A DNA stretch of 47,050 nucleotides from NCBI GenBank assembly GCA_018711415.1, contig DVIJ01000010.1, positions 1-47,050 of the forward strand, in the 5' to 3' direction. Below, piece after piece: positions 40,164-47,050 of the stretch. Positions within the stretch are counted from its first letter, which is position 1. Each line of letters opens with the position of its first letter. Source of the DNA: Scatomorpha merdavium (lineage in GTDB: Bacteria; Bacillota; Clostridia; Oscillospirales; Oscillospiraceae). The notes below the pieces were generated by a model. It worked only from the letters and a program-made list of their open reading frames with translations, searched no databases and was not told where the DNA came from. The translations under genes were made by a program, and so were the position numbers.

Positions 40164-41333
40164 TTACATATCCACGCCCGGAGCGTCGATATTGTGGCTC
40201 TTGAGGTACTTTTTGCTGATCTTGTGTCCGCCGAGGATGATGGCGGGCAGGACGATGATGGGCAGGTTCAGGTAGCCCAAGATTTTGTAGCCGGTGGAAA
40301 CAAGCGTCACGATGCCTATCTGGGAAGCGACGGCGCAGGCGATGAGCATGACGCCGACAAAGAGAGCGTCGCGCAGCGAGCTCTTCTTGCCCTCCTTGGG
40401 CTGGTAGTACTTACTGAACCTGGCCACGCCCGCGAAGGCAAAGCCGACGACGGTGCTCAGCACAGCGATGAACACGATGATGATGTAGACGATGGTGACA
40501 CCCTCGTAGCCCAGGCGCTGGAGCAGAGAGTAGAAGGGCAGGGCTTCGGCGGTGATGTCGTAGACGTTGGTGTAGCTGAAGAGCATGGTGCAGAGGACTA
40601 TGAGCAGGATGGCATTGGCGAGGAAGCCGGTGATGGCGGCCTTCTTGCTCTCGCGGCGGCTGGTGAGGTCGTCCGCGACGGAGGCGATATTGGCAACAAT
40701 GGTGGCCTGGAAGCTGCCGTAGATTATGGCGCTCCAGATAGCTGCCAGCCAGTCGCCGCTGCCGGCGCTCTTAAGGTTGGTGGCCTGGTTCGCAATGGAG
40801 CCGGACAGGTCGCCGTCGCCGTTCACGGCGAGCAGGATCATGATGACGAGCAGAATGCCGATGACTATGAACATCATGTAGGACGAAGCGGCGCGTACGA
40901 GCCTGGCGCCGAAGGCGCACAGCAGCATTGCGCAGACGATGACTATGCCGACGCCGATCCAGTAGTTGATGCCGAAGTTGCTCTCGAGCAGGACGGCCAC
41001 GGCGTTCATGCTGCCGCTGGCCGCGGTAAGTATTGTGACGAGGAACGAAATGTCGAACAGGATGACGACGTATTTATTGCCAAAGAGCTTTTCGACCCAG
41101 CTCTGGTAATCATATGCGTGATACAGGCGGGAAAACTCCATGGAGCAATAGAGAGCATAGCCCAGAAATGCCATGGCGATGACGGTGACAAAGATGCCGG
41201 GCAGGCCAAACATGACGTAATACTGGTTCAGCTGGGTGCCGCTCGCGACGCCCGGGCCGAAGTGAGTACCCATCCAGACTGCGGCCACGCCTATGAATAC
41301 AGGCATGCCCTTTTTAGATTTGCTTTTTTCCAT
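40164..41333 (-). CDS. YkvI-like membrane transporter (LeuT-fold type)
   Basis: A 389-residue protein with about ten hydrophobic segments. The start KKGMPVFIGVAAVWMGTHFG with GPGVASGTQLNQYYVMFG contains an unwound-helix-like GPGVASG, as in APC/LeuT-fold carriers. Overall it resembles the YkvI family of Firmicutes, whose substrates are not well known. I place the start at ATG 41333, behind GGGAGGAG; the frame is open further into the promoter region. It is divergent from a ketopantoate-reductase-like gene and shares its control region, so it probably carries the substrate or product of that unit. Confidence 0.83.
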   Translation of the reverse strand: MEKSKSKKGMPVFIGVAAVWMGTHFGPGVASGTQLNQYYVMFGLPGIFVTVIAMAFLGYALYCSMEFSRLYHAYDYQSWVEKLFGNKYVVILFDISFLVTILTAASGSMNAVAVLLESNFGINYWIGVGIVIVCAMLLCAFGARLVRAASSYMMFIVIGILLVIMILLAVNGDGDLSGSIANQATNLKSAGSGDWLAAIWSAIIYGSFQATIVANIASVADDLTSRRESKKAAITGFLANAILLIVLCTMLFSYTNVYDITAEALPFYSLLQRLGYEGVTIVYIIIVFIAVLSTVVGFAFAGVARFSKYYQPKEGKKSSLRDALFVGVMLIACAVASQIGIVTLVSTGYKILGYLNLPIIVLPAIILGGHKISKKYLKSHNIDAPGVDM

Positions 41334-41403
41334 ATTGTTCTCCTCCCTGTCTTGTAGTTGCTGCGAGCACTTTATTACATTGCATCGCTGCCAACTCCTG
41401 ATT

Positions 41404-41432
41404 AGATTATTACCTAAATGGAAAAAAGTCAA
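41404..41432 (-). promoter_or_regulatory. Sigma-A promoter of the YkvI-like permease gene
   Basis: On the minus strand TTGACT (41427-41432), 17 bases, TAATCT (41404-41409). It is the mirror image of the plus-strand promoter at 41481. Confidence 0.72.
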
Positions 41433-41443
41433 GAATTATTTTC

Positions 41444-41457
41444 CTGACAAAAGTCAG
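41444..41457. promoter_or_regulatory. Putative shared operator between divergent promoters
   Basis: The inverted repeat CTGAC-AAAA-GTCAG lies between the two -35 boxes, 11 bases from one and 23 from the other. Its place upstream of both promoters fits an activator or a repressor that controls both units. Confidence 0.55.
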
Positions 41458-41480
41458 AGAATAAAATGTTGAAAAGGCTC

Positions 41481-41509
41481 TTGACTTTGGAAGCACATAG
41501 TAATATCAT
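41481..41509 (+). promoter_or_regulatory. Sigma-A promoter of the reductase/dehydratase unit
   Basis: TTGACT (41481-41486), 17 bases, TATCAT (41504-41509). Transcription would start near 41516, followed by the ribosome site AAAGGAGG. Confidence 0.8.
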
Positions 41510-41543
41510 TTTAGCGATTTAGTACGCAAAGGAGGCGGATCTT

Positions 41544-42491
41544 GTGAAGATCGCCATGATAGGCAGCGGCGCGGCAGGAAGCGTGTTCGCGTCATATCTC
41601 AGGAAGGGCAGAGCCGAGGAAGTTTGGCTGGTTGACCCGAACAAGGCACATATGGATAAAGTTGCAAAGGACGGCATGATTTTTAGGAATCCGGACGGGG
41701 AATTCCACGTCACTGGCTTTAATACGGCATATTCGGCGGAAGAAGTCGGCGTTTGCGATATCGTCATCATCATGGTCAAGGCAACGATAACCGAGCTGGC
41801 TCTCAAGGGTGCTATGTGCTGCGTGGGGCCTGAGACGGTCGTCGTCACGCTCCAGAACGGCCTTGGCAACGAGGAGGTCGTGAAGAAGCTGGTTCCGGAG
41901 GAGCGCGTCATGTACGGCTGCGGAAATATGGGAACTGAGCTGCCAGAGCCGGGCGTCTGCGTAGCCAAGCCCTCTGCCGGCACGGAGAATATGTATTTCG
42001 GAGCCTGCGTCAAGAACGAGCTCACAGATAAGGTGGGCAACTACCTGGAAGAGAAATTTGCCGCCGGAGGGCTGCTGCCGCATTTCTATGAGGACGTGCG
42101 CCCCAAGGTTTGGCGCAAAGCGACCTCGAACAGCGGCTTTAATACGGTTTGCGCGGTGCTGCGCCTCAAGATAAAGGAAGTCTATGACGACCCCGAGGGC
42201 GTTGAACTGGTCTGGTCCGTCTGGAAGGAGGCCAGCGACGTTGCCGCCGCCATGGGCATAGACGGCATCTGGGAATACATGCACGAGGAAATGCCGAGAA
42301 TAGTGAAGGGTCTCGGGGATTACTACCCGTCCATGGCTCAGGACGCCCAGGCGCACAGGCAGACGGAGGTCGATTCGCTGACCGGCGCTATCTCGATGTT
42401 CGGCCGCAAGGTAGGCGTCCCCACGCCCACCTGCGACGTGCTGACAAGGGAGATAAAGGCCATACAGGCCAACTACGAGCGCCAGTATTGA
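41544..42491 (+). CDS. Ketopantoate reductase-family (PanE/ApbA-like) dehydrogenase
   Basis: A 315-residue NAD(P)-dependent enzyme. The N-terminal Rossmann motif is IAMIGSGAAGSVFASYL; IVIIMVKATITELAL and VVTLQNGLGNEEVV are ketopantoate-reductase family features. RPKVWRKATSNSGFNTVCAVL holds the catalytic Lys and Asn, and the C-terminal helical domain ends VPTPTCDVLTREIKAIQANY. It reduces a 2-keto acid to a 2-hydroxy acid, or runs the reverse. There are no other pantothenate genes nearby; the partner is an IlvD-like gene, so a catabolic role on a branched hydroxy acid is as likely as pantoate synthesis. The start is GTG 41544, behind AAAGGAGG. Confidence 0.87.
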   Translation: MKIAMIGSGAAGSVFASYLRKGRAEEVWLVDPNKAHMDKVAKDGMIFRNPDGEFHVTGFNTAYSAEEVGVCDIVIIMVKATITELALKGAMCCVGPETVVVTLQNGLGNEEVVKKLVPEERVMYGCGNMGTELPEPGVCVAKPSAGTENMYFGACVKNELTDKVGNYLEEKFAAGGLLPHFYEDVRPKVWRKATSNSGFNTVCAVLRLKIKEVYDDPEGVELVWSVWKEASDVAAAMGIDGIWEYMHEEMPRIVKGLGDYYPSMAQDAQAHRQTEVDSLTGAISMFGRKVGVPTPTCDVLTREIKAIQANYERQY

Positions 42492-42497
42492 GTTTTG

Positions 42498-42532
42498 GAC
42501 CGGCCCGTGCAAAAGCGGGCCGGTCATATTTT
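42498..42532 (+). terminator. Hairpin between reductase and dehydratase genes
   Basis: The 10-bp stem GACCGGCCCG/CGGGCCGGTC (42498-42507, 42516-42525) is followed by ATATTTT. No separate promoter is visible for the next gene, so this is probably a partial terminator within an operon. Confidence 0.7.
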
Positions 42533-42543
42533 AGGGAGGGAAC

Positions 42544-44235
42544 ATGGAGAAATTTGATATAAACGCCGTCGGCGCTTTCAATTCCTTCGAGCTCATATCG
42601 AACAAGACCTGCTACAAGGCCTGCGGATATTCGGACGACGACCTGTCCAGGCCCATTATCGGCATCGCCAACTCGTATAACGAGATGGTCTCCGGCCACA
42701 TCAACCTGCGCGAGCTGGCAGAACAGGTGAAGTACGGCGTGTACCGCGCGGGCGGCACGCCGGTGGAATTCGGCGTCATCGCCTGCTGCGACGGCATAAC
42801 GGACAACCACGACGGCGCGCACTACGTCCTGCCCTCGCGTGAGAACATTGCAGACGCGGTGGAGATCCAGGCGCGGGCGCACAAGCTGGACGGACTGGTG
42901 CTCCTGGCCAGCTGTGACAAGATAATCCCCGGCATGCTGATGGCAGCGGCGCGGCTGGACATACCGACGGTATTCCTGCCCGGCGGCTGCACGCTCTCCG
43001 CGCCGCCCTTCGGCAAGAAGCTCCGCAGCGACACGACAAGCATATCCGAGGGCCTAGGCAAGTACACCAAGGGAGAGATAAGCTATGAGGAGCTGCAGGA
43101 TCTCACGCAGGTCTGCGCGCCGAGCTGCGGCAGCTGCCAGTTCATGGGCACGGCGAACACGATGTCCGTGCTGGGTGAGGCCCTGGGCCTCGGCCTGTGC
43201 GGCTCGGGCCTCATACCTGCGGTTTACAACGAACGCCGCCGCTGCGCCTTCAGGAGCGGCGAAAAGGCCGTGGAGCTGGTGCAAAAGCACATCACTGCGC
43301 GGAAGATAATGACCTGGGAGGCCATAGAGAACGCAATAATGGTCCTGATGGCCGTTGGCGGTTCGACGAATGCGGTCATCCACACATGTGCAATAGCCAA
43401 TGAGCTGCGATTCGCGCCGAAGAAGGTCATGGAGGCCTTTGATAAATACAGCGGCATCATCCCGCACATAGCTGCGGTGGACCCTGCCTCACTCATATAC
43501 GACTGCGAGGACCTGTACAAGGCCGGCGGCATACCTGAGGTAATGAAGTCCATACGGGAAAAGCTGCACACCGGCGTAATGACCGCGGAGGCAAGAACGC
43601 TGGGCGAGAACCTTGACGCGTTCAGGAACAGTTACCCGGCCAATCCCGACCTCATCCGCACGATGGATAACCCGCACAGCACCCTCGGCGGACTGGCGAT
43701 AATGCGAGGCAACATAGCGCCGGACACGGGTGTGGCAAAGCCCGCCGCAATAGCGCCGGAGGCGCGGCAGTTCACCGGTCGGGCTGTCTGCTTCGACGGC
43801 GAGCACGACTGCGTTGAGGCGATAAAGGCGCGGAAGATAGAGCCTGGCATGGTCATCGTGGTGCGTTACGAGGGACCGAAGGGCGGCCCGGGTATGCGCG
43901 AAATGTACTTGCCCATGAAGCTCCTGAACGGCCAGGGCTTGGGCAAGACCACGGCCCTCATAACGGACGGGCGCTTTTCCGGCACGAACAACGGCTGCTT
44001 CGTGGGCCACATCTCGCCAGAGGCCGCTGCCGGCGGACCCATAGCCCTTATCCAGGACGGGGACGAGATCACCGTGGACGTCATAAACAAGCGCCTGGAG
44101 CTGCACGTCTCGGACGAGGAACTGGAGCGCAGACGCAAGAACTGGAGCTACAAGCCCGTAAAACAGTTCGGCGGCTGCCTTGCAAGGTACGCAAAGCTGG
44201 TATCCTCCGCCGCAGAGGGCGCGGTGCTGAAATAA
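42544..44235 (+). CDS. IlvD/Edd-family dehydratase, atypical
   Basis: A 563-residue iron-sulfur dehydratase, the normal size for dihydroxy-acid dehydratase. The cluster cysteines can be seen in IACCDGI (Cys82), LASCDKIIPGMLM (Cys124) and APSCGSCQFMGTANTM (Cys195/198). GGSTNAVIH, TDGRFSGTNNGCFVGHISPE and GGPIALIQDGDEI are family motifs. The usual CDGIAMGHEGM segment reads CDGITDNHDGAHY, a change close to the active site, so valine/isoleucine synthesis is uncertain. It turns a 2,3-dihydroxy acid into a 2-keto acid, which the linked reductase could use. The ribosome site is GGGAGGG. Confidence 0.87.
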   Translation: MEKFDINAVGAFNSFELISNKTCYKACGYSDDDLSRPIIGIANSYNEMVSGHINLRELAEQVKYGVYRAGGTPVEFGVIACCDGITDNHDGAHYVLPSRENIADAVEIQARAHKLDGLVLLASCDKIIPGMLMAAARLDIPTVFLPGGCTLSAPPFGKKLRSDTTSISEGLGKYTKGEISYEELQDLTQVCAPSCGSCQFMGTANTMSVLGEALGLGLCGSGLIPAVYNERRRCAFRSGEKAVELVQKHITARKIMTWEAIENAIMVLMAVGGSTNAVIHTCAIANELRFAPKKVMEAFDKYSGIIPHIAAVDPASLIYDCEDLYKAGGIPEVMKSIREKLHTGVMTAEARTLGENLDAFRNSYPANPDLIRTMDNPHSTLGGLAIMRGNIAPDTGVAKPAAIAPEARQFTGRAVCFDGEHDCVEAIKARKIEPGMVIVVRYEGPKGGPGMREMYLPMKLLNGQGLGKTTALITDGRFSGTNNGCFVGHISPEAAAGGPIALIQDGDEITVDVINKRLELHVSDEELERRRKNWSYKPVKQFGGCLARYAKLVSSAAEGAVLK

Positions 44236-44250
44236 ACGGACAAAAAAACA

Positions 44251-44285
44251 CCCGGCGTGCTGTTCAGGCAGCGCGCCGGGTTTTA
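44251..44285. terminator. Terminator between dehydratase and CapA-like genes
   Basis: A 12-bp stem with one T-G position (44251-44262 with 44269-44280) is followed by TTTTAT on the plus side and preceded by AAAAAAACA, so it can work in both directions for the convergent genes. Confidence 0.85.
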
Positions 44286-44294
44286 TATTGCGGT

Positions 44295-45617
44295 CTATTC
44301 AGTTGCTGCCTCAGCCTTTACGGCCGAGTCCAGCTCCGCGCCGAAGAACTCGTGGACCGCGTCGAGCGCGGCGGACATGTCCTTGTAGACTTCGTCCGTA
44401 ATGAACTCCCAGGGCGAACCGGACTCATAGGAGTTTATAGCGGCGTGCAGGTCCACCATTCGGTAGTGCCAGCCGTAGTCGTTTATGCCATAGTCGTAGA
44501 GGTCGGCCATATAGATGGGCTTGTAGCTGACGTCGGATATCCAGGTCTCGCCGGTATCGGTGTCCTTGGTGAGCTCGATGTTGACGAGGGCGGAAATATC
44601 GGTGTATTCGTCGTTCTGGCAGGAGAGCATGTTGCCGAGGCTGTAGCAGATGAAGCCGGTGCGCTCGTTGCCTTCGGCGTCCTTGATCGTCCTCAGTTCC
44701 ATGGGCTGAGGCACGCGGCAGTGGCCGCCGATGATGATGTCAGCGCCGTTTTCAAAGAGAAAGTCGGCTATCTCGGTCTGCTGTTCAGTCGGCTGCGTTG
44801 CGAACTCGGTACCCCAGGACATGAATACAAACACGATGTCAGCGCCGGCCTCCTTGGCGTCGGCCAGGTCGCCGCGCATGAGGTCATAGTCGATCTCCGT
44901 GCCGCCGGTGAGATAGTCCACGGCACAGATGCTGGCGGCGTACTCAAAGCCGGTCACGGGGATAGCATTCGTATCACAGGTGTAGGCCAGGAAGGCCACG
45001 TTCACGCCGCCCACATCTGCCATGAAACGGTTGCCGGTAGAGTCGCGCTCCTCCTGCGTTCTGTATGTGCCGACATGGTCGAGACCCGCGGCGTCAAGGG
45101 CGTCGAGTGTGGAGTCTATGCCGTCCTTGTACGAGTCAACACAGTGACTGGTCGCCGTGTTTACGAGGTTGAAGCCGACGCTCGCTATAGAGGAAGCGAG
45201 GTCGACCGGGGACTTGAACAGCGGATAGGCTGTATAGTTGCCGGTGCCGAGCGTGGTCACCAGCGAGCAGACGGAGTAGTCCGCGTTTGCGATGAAATCC
45301 TTGAGAATGCCGAAGATGGGGACGTAATCGTAGCCGGAATCGGTCATCGCTTCGCCGTTCAGACCCGTGTGCATTACGATATCGCCGCCAACTGCCAGAG
45401 TGGAGGTTACGGTGTTCACATGCTCCGGGGATGCGGAGGGTTCCGGTTCATCGGACGGTGTTTCGGTGACAATGTTGTCACTCGAGCCTGCGGAGGGCAG
45501 GGCATATGGCTCTGCTTCCGGGCTGGGCTTTATCAGGGTCGCTATCAGCACCGCAGCCACGACCAGCACAACGGTCACGGCCAGGGTGATGAGGGCTATT
45601 TTGAGTTTCTTGTTCAT
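44295..45617 (-). CDS. CapA-like exported protein with altered metal site
   Basis: A 440-residue protein with an N-terminal membrane anchor (residues about 7-29), a Pro/Ser/Glu-rich linker to about 68, then a CapA/PgsA-type metallophosphoesterase-like domain (AVGGDIVMHTGL, Asp79). Several residues normally conserved differ: the NLE loop reads SLVTTLG (118-124), NNH reads TSH (156-158), HWG reads SWG (267-269), and GHHPHVLQ reads GGHCRVPQ (297-304). His158, His299 and Asp161 remain. It is outside the membrane, perhaps acting on cell-wall polymers, or it is no longer an enzyme. The start follows TTGGAGG. It is divergent from the RNA methyltransferase gene. Confidence 0.82.
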   Translation of the reverse strand: MNKKLKIALITLAVTVVLVVAAVLIATLIKPSPEAEPYALPSAGSSDNIVTETPSDEPEPSASPEHVNTVTSTLAVGGDIVMHTGLNGEAMTDSGYDYVPIFGILKDFIANADYSVCSLVTTLGTGNYTAYPLFKSPVDLASSIASVGFNLVNTATSHCVDSYKDGIDSTLDALDAAGLDHVGTYRTQEERDSTGNRFMADVGGVNVAFLAYTCDTNAIPVTGFEYAASICAVDYLTGGTEIDYDLMRGDLADAKEAGADIVFVFMSWGTEFATQPTEQQTEIADFLFENGADIIIGGHCRVPQPMELRTIKDAEGNERTGFICYSLGNMLSCQNDEYTDISALVNIELTKDTDTGETWISDVSYKPIYMADLYDYGINDYGWHYRMVDLHAAINSYESGSPWEFITDEVYKDMSAALDAVHEFFGAELDSAVKAEAATE

Positions 45618-45658
45618 ATCAGACCTCCAAGCGCCGCCTGGCGCGTTATCAACTCATT

Positions 45659-45687
45659 ATGATAGCATAGAGCGGATGAAATTGCAA
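45659..45687 (-). promoter_or_regulatory. Sigma-A promoter of the CapA-like gene
   Basis: On the minus strand TTGCAA (45682-45687), 17 bases, TATCAT (45659-45664). A short hairpin GCGCC/GGCGC lies in the leader just before the ribosome site. Confidence 0.7.
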
Positions 45688-45702
45688 ATTTTTTGATATA
45701 GA

Positions 45703-45731
45703 TTGAAGCTCGACCCGCAGCGTGGTACAAT
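45703..45731 (+). promoter_or_regulatory. Promoter of the RNA methyltransferase gene
   Basis: TTGAAG (45703-45708), 17 bases, TACAAT (45726-45731). Six bases separate the -10 box from the ATG at 45738, so the transcript should begin at or next to the start codon. No Shine-Dalgarno site is present. Confidence 0.75.
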
Positions 45732-45737
45732 ATAGTT

Positions 45738-47050
45738 ATGGAAGAACTGAGAAAAAACAATATATACGAGGCCGAAGTCACCGGCCTCACTTCGGAAGGC
45801 GCGGGCGTGTGCAGGATATGCGGCCGCGCTGTGTTCGTGCCTCGCGCGATACCCGGCGAGCGCTGGCGAATAAGGATAGTGAAGGTCACAAAAACGGCGG
45901 TGTACGGCAGGGGAGAGGAGCTGCTTTCGGCGTCGCCCGAGCGGGTCGAGCCGGCCTGCCCCAACTTCGGCCGCTGCGGGGGATGCAGCTTTCTGCATAT
46001 GAGCTACGAGGCGGAGCTGAGATATAAACTCGAACGTGTGAACGACGCGTTCAAGCGCATTGGCGGACTGGAACTGTGCGCGGAGCGCATAATAGGCTCG
46101 GAGACTGTGGAGGGCTATCGCAACAAGTCCATTGTTGCCGTCGGCGAGGCGGAAAACGGACCCGTTGCCGGTTTTTATCGCAGCGGCAGTCATGACATAG
46201 TTCCTGTAGAACGCTGCCTGCTACAGTCCGATGAAGCGTCGGCCTGCGCAAGGTCAGTGACGGGATGGATGAAAAGGCGCGGAGTTCGTGCGGGCTCCGG
46301 CGGGGTCAGACACGTCTACACTAGGCGGGCGCGCGACGGCGCAGCGCTCTGCTGTGTGGTGACAGGGCGTCGGTTCAGTCCCGCTCTGGCCAGGACGCTG
46401 GTGGAATCGCTGCGGCGCGGATGTCCCGGCCTGGTCGGAGTCGTCGAGTGTCTCAACCGGAGCGAGAGCAACACGGTGCTGGCGGGCGAATTCCGAACGC
46501 TGTGGGGGAGTTCCACGCTGACGGACGTGCTCTGCGGCAGCGAGTTTGAGCTGAGCCCGCAGGCTTTTTATCAGATAAACCCTCCGCAGGCAGAGCGGCT
46601 GTACGAGCTGGCCGTAGACTATGCCCTGCCGGAACCTGGCGGCACGGTACTGGACCTGTATTGCGGTGCCGGAACGATAAGTCTGGCGCTGGCGAGGCGC
46701 GCAGGGCAAGTGATCGGCGCGGAAATAGTACCGGAGGCGGTGGAGAACGCGAGGCGGAACGCGGCGCGCAACGGTATCGGGAACGCGGAGTTCATCTGTG
46801 CCGACGCCGGGGACGCGGCGAGACTGCTGAGCGAGCGCGGGATAAGGCCCGACGCCATAGTAGTGGACCCGCCGAGGAAGGGCATGTCGGAGGAGGCGTT
46901 GAGGCAAGTTGCCAAAATGCAGCCTAAGCGCATAGCCTACGTCTCCTGCGACCCGGCCACCCTTGCCCGTGACCTCAAACGCCTGACCGAGCTCGGCTAT
47001 GTTCCCCAAAAAGCCGTAGCTGTGGATATGTTCCCAAAAACCGCGCACGT
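45738..47050 (+). CDS. TrmA/RlmD-family 23S rRNA (uracil-5-)-methyltransferase (3' partial)
   Basis: The frame is open from ATG 45738 to the end of the window (437 codons seen), so the gene runs on beyond it. It begins with a TRAM-type RNA-binding domain (YEAEVTGLTSEGAGVCRI), followed by the iron-sulfur site CPNFGRCGGC with a fourth Cys in VERCLLQ. The SAM domain shows SPQAFYQINPPQAERLYELA, VLDLYCGAGTISLALA, VVDPPRKGMSEEAL and the catalytic cysteine in YVSCDPATLARDL. It methylates carbon 5 of a uridine in 23S rRNA, using SAM. RlmD and RlmCD-type enzymes cannot be told apart here. Placement of the promoter implies a leaderless mRNA. Confidence 0.92.
   Translation, partial: MEELRKNNIYEAEVTGLTSEGAGVCRICGRAVFVPRAIPGERWRIRIVKVTKTAVYGRGEELLSASPERVEPACPNFGRCGGCSFLHMSYEAELRYKLERVNDAFKRIGGLELCAERIIGSETVEGYRNKSIVAVGEAENGPVAGFYRSGSHDIVPVERCLLQSDEASACARSVTGWMKRRGVRAGSGGVRHVYTRRARDGAALCCVVTGRRFSPALARTLVESLRRGCPGLVGVVECLNRSESNTVLAGEFRTLWGSSTLTDVLCGSEFELSPQAFYQINPPQAERLYELAVDYALPEPGGTVLDLYCGAGTISLALARRAGQVIGAEIVPEAVENARRNAARNGIGNAEFICADAGDAARLLSERGIRPDAIVVDPPRKGMSEEALRQVAKMQPKRIAYVSCDPATLARDLKRLTELGYVPQKAVAVDMFPKTAH

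Noticed and set aside
41334..41432. Extended N-terminus of the YkvI-like permease
   Set aside because: The extra 33 codons run through the permease promoter (TTGACT at 41427-41432, TAATCT at 41404-41409), and ATG 41333 has a strong ribosome site.
1..47050. tRNA genes, CRISPR arrays, insertion sequences, prophage or attachment sites
   Set aside because: No cloverleaf-like sequence, regular repeat-spacer array, transposase or integrase motifs, or long terminal repeats were seen.

Overview
The window looks like chromosomal DNA of a high-GC anaerobic clostridium, most likely in the Oscillospirales. The grounds are an S-layer-homology (SLH) protein, lipoprotein binding proteins with LAAC lipoboxes, strong Shine-Dalgarno sites (GGAGG type), frequent ATA isoleucine codons, consensus sigma-A promoters in AT-rich intergenic gaps, and acyl-CoA, CoA-transferase and dipeptide-use genes typical of amino-acid and acid fermenters. 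The taxon is an inference from gene content. I see no tRNA, rRNA, IS element, prophage or CRISPR array. The genes are tightly packed, and no stretch over 300 bases lacks a gene.

Layout: 1-1792 is the 3' part of a beta-helix/SLH surface protein. 1859-13739 (minus strand) is an acyl-CoA module: a KAS III-like enzyme, the LivHMGFK transporter, a CoA-transferase, two alpha/beta hydrolases flanking a TetR regulator, and then a separate acyl-CoA dehydrogenase. A divergent MaoC hydratase starts at 13965. The same inverted repeat, TGAA-N6-TTCA, lies upstream of the KAS gene, the MaoC gene and the acyl-CoA dehydrogenase, so these transcription units probably form one regulon for uptake and CoA-dependent conversion of an organic acid. 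14508-22760 holds an M3 lipoprotein peptidase, a nucleoside/guanine deaminase, a split chromate-type transporter with a divergent LysR gene, two moeA genes and a HesA/MoeB-like gene. 23017-25074 is an Old Yellow Enzyme / dienoyl-CoA reductase-like flavoenzyme behind a long leader.

25126-35365 (minus strand) is a ten-gene peptide-use locus. It runs from a YheO/DauR-like regulator through two tandem amidohydrolases, a dipeptide-type binding protein, an M24 peptidase and RidA to DppBCDF. 35659-40113 holds a P-loop protein of unknown role, a HAD phosphatase, a DNA polymerase IV whose promoter implies a leaderless mRNA, and an SPFH/Arc-like pair with a palindromic operator at its promoter. 40164-44235 has a YkvI-like permease divergent from a ketopantoate-reductase-like gene and an IlvD-like dehydratase. 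Two promoters face away from a small palindrome between them. 44295-47050 has a divergent CapA-like exported protein and the 5' part of a TrmA/RlmD-type RNA methyltransferase, also apparently leaderless.

The most interesting signals are the shared TGAA-N6-TTCA operator set, a LivG ATPase with a roughly 200-residue charged helical N-terminal extension, a KAS III-like enzyme with a changed catalytic triad, and two candidate leaderless mRNAs. All family names rest on motif recognition by eye; no database search was run.
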